Source: DASZUC01 sp035547775 (GTDB taxonomy: Bacteria; Patescibacteriota; Saccharimonadia; Saccharimonadales; UBA4665). From it: a DNA stretch of 6,980 nucleotides. Location: contig DASZUC010000015.1 of the NCBI GenBank assembly GCA_035547775.1, positions 1 through 6,980 of the forward strand, read 5' to 3'. Each line of letters begins with the position of its first letter. The first letter of the stretch is position 1. Both the position numbers and the translations under genes were made by a program. The notes under the pieces were generated by a model. It ran no database searches and was not told the DNA's origin. It worked only from the letters and a program-made list of their open reading frames with translations. Below are positions 1 to 3,988 of the stretch, piece by piece.

Positions 1-623
1 AGAATGGGTCAGGAAAAACTTACGAAAGGTATCGCTGTAGAACGTGTAAAACCTATTGGAGGAGCAGCGAGATACATGAAGGAATGAAGAGCTTATTCTC
101 GCAATTTGTGCTTACTGATGAAGCTAGACAAGAGATAGTCAGAGCATTAGATATAGTTTGGGCGCAAAACGAAGTTCAAGTTAAAGAAGATATGGAAAGA
201 TTGCAACAATCAATTAGTAAGCTCAGAGCAGAGATCACAAAACAAGTGGAAGCGGCAATAGACCCCAGTAACGAACTGCTCAAAGACGACATTCTTCTTA
301 TTATTGATCGTAAAAAGGAAGAAGTAGCTAACCTTCAGAATAAACTCGTAAAGTTATCGGGAGCTAGAGAGCATGACAAGAAAGAGTTTTTAGAATTTGC
401 GCTTAGTCTTATCTCTGACACCAGCAAGCATTACTTAGAAGAGTACGTATCTAAGGAAAACAGATTACGGTGTAAACAATTAGTTTTTCCGTCTAAGATT
501 TTAGTAAATGATCGAGGAAAAGTTTACACACACGAAATTAGCCCACTTTACAGGTTAGTGACAAGAAAAAAGAGCACCGAGGTGCTCAATAGTTCCCATT
601 TGGTGCGGGTGAAGAGACTCTAA
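1..623 (+). CDS. Large serine recombinase, C-terminal part (5' end outside window)
   Basis: The frame is already open at the left edge (first whole codon at base 3) and gives 206 visible residues; the ATG at 84 is internal. Residues 10-15 read YRCRTC, the second cysteine pair of the zinc beta-ribbon domain of large serine recombinases. A charged coiled coil follows at about 55-122, typical of the arm that brings synapsed subunits together. The C-terminal block at about 159-185 (QLVFPSKI, then a VYTHEISPLYRL stretch) matches the usual end of the family. The catalytic serine domain must lie to the left. Family members integrate and excise mobile elements. The gene is visibly A/T-rich with many AGA and TTA codons, unlike the genes to its right, which suggests acquisition by transfer. 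Its last seven codons lie antisense in tRNA-Gly, and another stretch covers that tRNA's terminator, so the extreme C-terminus may have been created by the insertion site. Family assignment is firm; whether the gene is intact cannot be seen. Confidence 0.85.
   Translation, partial: NGSGKTYERYRCRTCKTYWRSSEIHEGMKSLFSQFVLTDEARQEIVRALDIVWAQNEVQVKEDMERLQQSISKLRAEITKQVEAAIDPSNELLKDDILLIIDRKKEEVANLQNKLVKLSGAREHDKKEFLEFALSLISDTSKHYLEEYVSKENRLRCKQLVFPSKILVNDRGKVYTHEISPLYRLVTRKKSTEVLNSSHLVRVKRL
566..587 (-). terminator. Rho-independent terminator of tRNA-Gly, inside the recombinase CDS
   Basis: On the - strand, a stem GAGCACC / GGTGCTC (572-578 and 581-587) is followed directly by six T (571-566). It lies 13 nt past the tRNA-Gly CCA end, as expected for a tRNA unit. 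It is also within the last codons of the recombinase on the other strand. There is no T tract on the + side, so it should not stop recombinase transcription. Confidence 0.75.
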
Positions 624-677
624 CTCTCGGCCTCTTCCTTGGCAAGGAAGCGCTCTAAACAACTGAGCTACACCCGC
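601..677 (-). tRNA. tRNA-Gly (anticodon GCC), CCA encoded
   Basis: A full cloverleaf folds by eye: acceptor GCGGGTG/CACCCGC, D stem GCTC/GAGC, anticodon stem CTTCC/GGAAG with loop TTGCCAA, and T stem GAGAG/CTCTT with one G-U pair. Anticodon GCC with C35 and C36, G1:C72 and C2:G71 identifies glycine. The discriminator is A73, which in bacteria is associated with the dimeric GlyRS type rather than the E. coli type (U73). The D loop is AGTTGTTTA, so position 19 is U instead of G, and the T loop is TTAGAGT, so position 56 is A instead of C. The two changes together make a U19:A56 pair in place of the nearly universal G19:C56. U8-A14, G15-C48, G18-U55 and U54-A58 are retained. The recombinase reading frame overlaps the 3' end in antisense. 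Confidence 0.93.
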
Positions 678-688
678 GTAACGGTACG

Positions 689-717
689 ATTTTACCGGAG
701 ATAGCGGTAAAAATCAA
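689..717 (-). promoter_or_regulatory. Promoter of tRNA-Gly
   Basis: On the - strand, -35 TTGATT (717-712) and -10 TAAAAT (694-689) are separated by 17 bp. Predicted transcription starts near 682, a few bases before the tRNA at 677. The 10-mer CCGGTAAAAT around the -10 box recurs in the promoter of the tRNA-Phe unit (959-950), which supports both. The segment also holds competing short inverted repeats (682-686 with 693-697; 690-697 with 705-712). Confidence 0.6.
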
Positions 718-725
718 TCTGTTAA

Positions 726-801
726 TGGTGGCTCCTCCCAGACTCGAACTGGGGACACAAGGCTCTTCAGGCCTCTGCTCTACCAACTGAGCTAAAGAGC
801 C
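726..801 (-). tRNA. tRNA-Phe (anticodon GAA), CCA encoded
   Basis: Complete cloverleaf on the - strand: acceptor GGCTCTT/AGGAGCC with one U-G pair, D stem GCTC/GAGC with loop AGTTGGTA, anticodon stem GAGGC/GCCTT with loop CTGAAGA (anticodon GAA), and T stem CCCAG/CTGGG with the standard loop TTCGAGT. All usual tertiary positions, including G18, G19 and C56, are present. The gene lies 48 bp upstream of tRNA-Gly in the direction of transcription. No promoter is apparent in the 89 bp just upstream, so it probably depends on the promoter at 950-978 that lies before the half copy of the same tRNA. Confidence 0.95.
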
Positions 802-890
802 ACATAAGGTGGGAAGTTGGAACTAGGCTGTTAATGAGCCTCGTGTCCCAAGGGACACATGTTGATTTCGTTTGGCTACGCCAAAACGCT
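802..890. other. Spacer between tRNA-Phe and its half copy, with two inverted repeats
   Basis: This 89-bp stretch has no reading frame of note. It holds a perfect inverted repeat GTGTCCC-AA-GGGACAC (843-858) and a hairpin TTTGGC-TAC-GCCAAA (871-885). Neither is followed by a T tract on either strand, so they do not look like terminators. The eight bases TGTGTCCC on the - strand also occur in the variable loop and T stem of the adjacent tRNA-Phe. The segment could be the remnant of an excised or decayed element, with the hairpins as old protein-binding sites. That reading is an inference. Confidence 0.45.
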
Positions 891-926
891 TTCAGGCCTC
901 TGCTCTACCAACTGAGCTAAAGAGCC
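891..926 (-). pseudogene. 5' half copy of tRNA-Phe (nt 1-36), direct repeat of 766-801
   Basis: These 36 bases are identical to bases 766-801, which are nucleotides 1-36 of tRNA-Phe. The identity begins exactly at the mature 5' end and stops at the last anticodon base; on both sides the sequences differ. The copy contains the acceptor 5' strand, whole D arm, 5' side of the anticodon stem and the GAA anticodon, but no T arm or CCA, so it cannot be a working tRNA. It sits about 17 nt after a strong predicted start site and 89 nt before the intact gene, in the same orientation. A duplicated tRNA half ending in the anticodon loop is the classic footprint of integration into a tRNA gene. A simple local duplication remains possible. 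Confidence 0.85.
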
Positions 927-949
927 GCGCTCGCTCGGAAGACTATGCC

Positions 950-978
950 ATTTTACCGGTTTCGCGCCTCTGTTTCAA
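950..978 (-). promoter_or_regulatory. Promoter feeding the half tRNA-Phe and tRNA-Phe
   Basis: On the - strand, -35 TTGAAA (978-973) and -10 TAAAAT (955-950) are separated by exactly 17 bp. Predicted start is near 943, some 17 nt before the half tRNA. It lies in the gap after the slipin stop codon. Its position suggests that the tRNA-Phe gene originally began at 926. Confidence 0.65.
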
Positions 979-997
979 CCGTCTTGGTATCAAGTCG

Positions 998-1762
998 TTA
1001 GAGCTGCTCTTTGGCGACGAACTTTTTAACGCTGTCGATAGTGTCGAGGAACTGGCTCGGGAAAACGATGGTACTGTTCTTTTCGACGGCAATGTCAGAC
1101 AAAACTTGTAGGTTGCGCAGTTGCAGAGCGATGGGGTGTTTGCCAATCACATCGGCGGCGTCAGCCAATTTCTGGGCACTTAAAGCTTCACCTTCAGCAG
1201 CGATGATCTTAGCGCGCTTTTCACGCTCGGCTTCAGCCTGCTTGGCCATCGCTCTTTGCATGGTGTCAGGTAGTTGAATATCTTTTACTTCCACCGTACT
1301 CACATCGACACCCCATTGAGCAGTGGAAGTTTCCAAGATGCTTTTAATTTTATCGTTGATGACAGTCGTTTTACCAAGCACATCGTCCAAGCTGCTTTGA
1401 CCAATCACGTTACGGATAGTCGTTTGGGCGATCTGATAAATAGCTGAAACGACGTTTTCAATCGCCACAATCGACTTGATCGGATCGTTAATCTGGTAAT
1501 ACGCCACCGCCGAAACATCAATGGAAACGTTATCGCTGGTGATGATCTTTTGTGATTCAACTGGTAAAGTCACAATTCGCAAGGAAACTTTGCGCATTTG
1601 ATCAACAATGGGGATGATCACGCGAAAACCAGGTTCTTTGACTTGTGGACGAACTTTGCCCAAGCGAAAAACCACGCCCCGCTCATACTGATTAATAATC
1701 CGTGCACCAGTAACAATGATGATAAACAGAATAACGATCAGTACTGCAATCAAGCCGCCCAT
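998..1762 (-). CDS. Slipin (stomatin/podocin-like SPFH membrane protein)
   Basis: The 254-residue product begins with one hydrophobic helix (about 3-19), followed by the SPFH domain from about 25 (NQYERGVVFRLGKV, then PGFRVIIPIVDQMRKVSLR). The slipin hallmarks SAVAYYQINDP at 84-94 and TIRNVIGQSSLDDVL at 115-129 are present. A charged alpha-helical coiled coil (about 166-205, with AEAEREKRAKIIAAEGE) drives oligomerisation in the family. The end carries TIVFPSQFLD, like other slipins. Length is normal. Slipins form membrane-bound ring assemblies and are linked to membrane microdomains and protein quality control. They are often next to an NfeD partner gene, and none is seen here; tRNA genes follow directly. 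The ATG is supported by GGAGGG placed 5 nt upstream. The gene is transcribed away from tRNA-Ala. Confidence 0.92.
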   Translation of the reverse strand: MGGLIAVLIVILFIIIVTGARIINQYERGVVFRLGKVRPQVKEPGFRVIIPIVDQMRKVSLRIVTLPVESQKIITSDNVSIDVSAVAYYQINDPIKSIVAIENVVSAIYQIAQTTIRNVIGQSSLDDVLGKTTVINDKIKSILETSTAQWGVDVSTVEVKDIQLPDTMQRAMAKQAEAEREKRAKIIAAEGEALSAQKLADAADVIGKHPIALQLRNLQVLSDIAVEKNSTIVFPSQFLDTIDSVKKFVAKEQL

Positions 1763-1767
1763 GGAAA

Positions 1768-1773
1768 CCCTCC
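1768..1773 (-). promoter_or_regulatory. Shine-Dalgarno of the slipin gene
   Basis: GGAGGG on the - strand, 5 nt before the ATG at 1762, fixes the slipin start codon. Confidence 0.75.
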
Positions 1774-1788
1774 AGAATTAATAGCTTC

Positions 1789-1818
1789 ATTGTAGGGCTC
1801 TTCGATACTCAAACGCAA
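1789..1818 (-). promoter_or_regulatory. Promoter of the slipin gene
   Basis: On the - strand, -35 TTGCGT (1818-1813) and -10 TACAAT (1794-1789) are 18 bp apart. Predicted start is near 1782, giving a leader of about 20 nt before the ATG. The -35 box lies only 5 bp from that of the divergent tRNA-Ala promoter. Confidence 0.5.
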
Positions 1819-1823
1819 CAACT

Positions 1824-1851
1824 TTGAATTTTACCTCTGTTTTGCTACAAT
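1824..1851 (+). promoter_or_regulatory. Promoter of tRNA-Ala, extended -10
   Basis: -35 TTGAAT (1824-1829) and -10 TACAAT (1846-1851) have a 16-bp spacer; TG at 1843-1844 makes an extended -10. Predicted start is near 1858, about 52 nt before the tRNA. Confidence 0.6.
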
Positions 1852-1863
1852 TTATTGTGATCT

Positions 1864-1899
1864 AATTTTCCACACCAAGTTTCAGCTGTTTGGAAAATT
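1864..1899. repeat. Inverted repeat in the tRNA-Ala leader
   Basis: AATTTTCCA (1864-1872) and TGGAAAATT (1891-1899) are a perfect 9-bp inverted repeat with an 18-nt loop. It lies between the predicted transcript start and tRNA-Ala. It could fold in the precursor RNA and guide 5' trimming, or be a protein site; neither can be told from sequence. Confidence 0.5.
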
Positions 1900-1909
1900 G
1901 AGAGGACGT

Positions 1910-1986
<77 letters not shown>

Positions 1987-1996
1987 AGTTGATATT

Positions 1997-2026
1997 AAAA
2001 ACCGAGGCTTTTGACCTCGGTTTTTT
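1997..2026 (+). terminator. Terminator after tRNA-Ala, probably bidirectional
   Basis: CCGAGG (2002-2007) and CCTCGG (2015-2020) form a stem with a 7-nt loop, followed by six T (2021-2026). An A tract before the stem (1997-2001) gives five T after it on the - strand too. The hairpin can thus also end transcription arriving from the ligA side, where no other clear terminator follows the gene ending at 2182. Confidence 0.88.
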
Positions 2027-2181
2027 CGTGCGCGCCCACCCGAGCGGCGGGTGCAAAATTTTGTTTGATTTTTTGTTTTGGCAAGCGCCGCTAGCTGCGC
2101 ACGACCTGCTATAAGCATAACCGATGTCCTATTTTTGTCAATTTCATCGTCCCGAACAGCGCAGCATGCTTCGGAGCTGCC
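2027..2181. other. Convergent intergenic spacer, no gene seen
   Basis: These 155 bp separate the tRNA-Ala terminator from the end of the - strand membrane protein gene. The segment contains a G/C-rich hairpin CACCCG/CGGGTG (2037-2042, 2048-2053), a CAAAATTTTG palindrome (2054-2063) and an imperfect G/C palindrome near 2085-2100. No convincing coding frame or promoter is seen; it is probably 3' untranslated sequence. Confidence 0.5.
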
Positions 2182-3912
2182 CTAGTTGTCAAGGCTGGTG
2201 ACGACATATTGCTGCTTATTAGCGAGTATAGCCGTTAGCAGATATTGGGTGCAGGGGTTATTCACCGTATCGTCACACTTCCCTTTACCACTGGCTGGCA
2301 ACGCCTGATATGCATAGTGGCCCGATGTAGGCGTACCGGTAACCACTACCGAACGAGAGAGTGGATCATGCAAACTATCCGGATCGAGCCCCGGCATATT
2401 AGTGGCCAGCCAGCGCTGATCATTCATATTAATCAACAGCGGATAAAACCCATTAGCTGCATAATAAGTCGCCAGATAATTGTGGAGGACTGCAAAGTCA
2501 GCCTTGCGCTCAGCATCAATCTGTTTATGGGTTTGCTTGGCCGCGATCTTAGCTTCAAGCTGTAGCTGGACAGGCTGGAACGTCGCCCAACTTAAGCGCG
2601 TAACTGGCTCGTCGGCCAAACTCGTGCTGCCATATTGACTGTAATCCGTAGTGGTCGTTTGTCCCTGTTGCACAATCGTTAATCGTACCAATTGGTGAGT
2701 ACTTGGATTGATTGCCATGGTCATGGTGGCGCCGCGCAGACCCTCGAGTGCATCGACAACGGTTTGTACATCTGACGGCTGAATAGCCTCTGAGCTAGCA
2801 GCACTTTGGTTCAAGATCTTCAGGTAGCTAATATTCGGCGTCACGTGATACACCAAGACATTTTGCTTATCGATCTGGGCATGCGTGATAGCTGTCTGGC
2901 TGTAGGCATATATATGATGCGCCGCCACATAGGCAATCAACTTTTGGCGAGTGGCGGGGGTGAAATTACCAAAAATCACCGGACCAAAAGCTCGATAACG
3001 AGGATCGGCAACCTGATTGAGGGCGGCCGTTACACCAGGTGACTCTGCGCCGTTCGTTCGCAGCTGTACCCAGGCGTTCGTGATCTGGCTCGCAAGGCTA
3101 TTTGGCACGACAGCCGGGAGTTCACGGTAACTAATGTAGTCATTTTGGATCGAACCGTAGCCCGTCACCCGGAAGGTATTTCCATACATGCCGATATTGG
3201 CTTCGGTACTAATCTTGGGATTGGTAACTGTGCTGAAATCGTAACTAGTTTGAACGCTCCCACTTGCATTGATTTGCGCCGCCGTTACCGAGCTCGTAGA
3301 CAGCATCGTATCGAGGGTTGTGTCAAAAATGTTGGCCGGGCTGGCTGCCACGCTGTGATGATGCCAAAAGAAAATGCCAGCCGCAACCACTATCAGCATC
3401 GGTACCGCCACCACCAGACGACGACCTAAACGACGCAGGTGAAGTTGTGGACGAGGCAAAGCCAGTCGCAGAGATTTTCGTTGGGGTTTGGTAGCCGGTG
3501 CGGGGGGTTCAAACGTCCGTTTGACTGGCTCGCTAGCTGGTAGGCCCAGCAGCTCATGCGGCGCGGGCAGAGCCGGCACTTGAGGTGGAGCTGGCAGAGC
3601 GGCGACAGGCTGGGGTTGTGGCGCTGACTGGGCTTGTGGTGACGCCGGAACGGGCAGTGGTGCTGGGGTTGGTGCTGGGGCGGGCTGTGGCAGCGGCAGA
3701 GGGGCCGCTGTAGGCTGTTGATAGATTGGCCGGAGAGGTTGTGGCCTAGCGTGTGGGCGGGGTGCTAGAGGCATGGGTCGAGAGTTTGTCAGTAGTGGAC
3801 GATGTTGGCCACCACCAATTGCCCCCGGTCGCTGCGAGATACCGTCAATCGATAGCCGCTGCGGGCGTGGTGCGTCTGATTCGTTTTGATTTGCTGGTGT
3901 CAGCGGGTCCAC
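2182..3912 (-). CDS. Single-pass membrane protein with Pro-rich tail and pilin-like C-terminus
   Basis: I do not recognise a named family. From a GTG at 3912 the product has 576 residues. The frame stays open to an ATG at 4089, but that would overlap ligA by about 100 bp. The GTG has GAGG 8 nt upstream and a promoter in the gap after ligA. Residues 45-141 are a low-complexity Pro/Ala/Gln tail. A basic stretch (RRLGRR) precedes one transmembrane helix at about 166-183, predicting a cytoplasmic N-terminus. Outside, about 193-441 is a domain with a beta-rich look (NASGSVQTSYDF, GNTFRVTGYGSI, then TMAINPSTHQLVRLTIV) that loosely recalls LppX/LprG-type lipoproteins, though it has no lipobox. Residues 467-576 resemble the globular part of type IV pilins and pseudopilins: RKADFAVLHNYLATYYAANG, a GLDPDSLHDP turn, a Cys pair (KCDD, NPCT), and a final YVVTSL strand. 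The usual N-terminal pilin helix is absent. A cell-surface role is likely, but the function is unknown. Confidence 0.75.
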   Translation of the reverse strand: MDPLTPANQNESDAPRPQRLSIDGISQRPGAIGGGQHRPLLTNSRPMPLAPRPHARPQPLRPIYQQPTAAPLPLPQPAPAPTPAPLPVPASPQAQSAPQPQPVAALPAPPQVPALPAPHELLGLPASEPVKRTFEPPAPATKPQRKSLRLALPRPQLHLRRLGRRLVVAVPMLIVVAAGIFFWHHHSVAASPANIFDTTLDTMLSTSSVTAAQINASGSVQTSYDFSTVTNPKISTEANIGMYGNTFRVTGYGSIQNDYISYRELPAVVPNSLASQITNAWVQLRTNGAESPGVTAALNQVADPRYRAFGPVIFGNFTPATRQKLIAYVAAHHIYAYSQTAITHAQIDKQNVLVYHVTPNISYLKILNQSAASSEAIQPSDVQTVVDALEGLRGATMTMAINPSTHQLVRLTIVQQGQTTTTDYSQYGSTSLADEPVTRLSWATFQPVQLQLEAKIAAKQTHKQIDAERKADFAVLHNYLATYYAANGFYPLLINMNDQRWLATNMPGLDPDSLHDPLSRSVVVTGTPTSGHYAYQALPASGKGKCDDTVNNPCTQYLLTAILANKQQYVVTSLDN

Positions 3913-3920
3913 TCCCCCAA

Positions 3921-3924
3921 CCTC
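3921..3924 (-). promoter_or_regulatory. Shine-Dalgarno supporting the GTG start at 3912
   Basis: GAGG on the - strand lies 8 nt before the GTG codon; the run GGGGGA between them may also help. The upstream ATG at 4089 lies inside ligA, and the next in-frame ATG downstream (3774) has no such motif. Confidence 0.55.
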
Positions 3925-3941
3925 GTACCGTTTATGCTTAC

Positions 3942-3960
3942 TACTGGTACCAGTATACCA
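3942..3960 (-). promoter_or_regulatory. Extended -10 promoter overlapping a 14-bp palindrome
   Basis: On the - strand, TGGTATACT (3960-3952) is an extended -10 box, with no good -35. Start is expected near 3945, about 33 nt before the GTG at 3912. The perfect palindrome TACTGGTACCAGTA (3942-3955) overlaps the -10 box and the start site, which is where a repressor operator would sit. It would let the membrane protein gene be expressed apart from ligA. Confidence 0.5.
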
Positions 3961-3988
3961 GTCAAGAGCGAGTTTAAGACTAATTTTG

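Noticed and set aside
601..677. Recoding of UGA to glycine, as in Gracilibacteria and Absconditabacteria
   Set aside because: The tRNA-Gly anticodon is GCC, not UCA, and none of the roughly 2000 sense codons in the genes here is TGA.
682..712. Hairpin TTTTACCG / CGGTAAAA between tRNA-Phe and tRNA-Gly as a terminator
   Set aside because: No T tract follows on either strand; the segment is better explained as the tRNA-Gly promoter.
766..926. CRISPR-like repeat pair
   Set aside because: Only two copies of the 36-nt repeat exist, both are tRNA-Phe sequence, and no cas genes are nearby.
872..1277. + strand frames over the half tRNA and slipin 3' end
   Set aside because: Shadows of the slipin gene and of the repeated tRNA half; no promoter or ribosome site.
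2037..2075. Second terminator after tRNA-Ala, hairpin CACCCG/CGGGTG with T-rich sequence
   Set aside because: The T-rich part is interrupted by CAAAA and G bases, and the stronger hairpin at 1997-2026 already ends the unit.
2245..3977. Several + strand frames of 74-106 codons opposite the Pro-rich membrane protein
   Set aside because: Shadows of the - strand gene; composition follows its codon bias and no start signals are seen.
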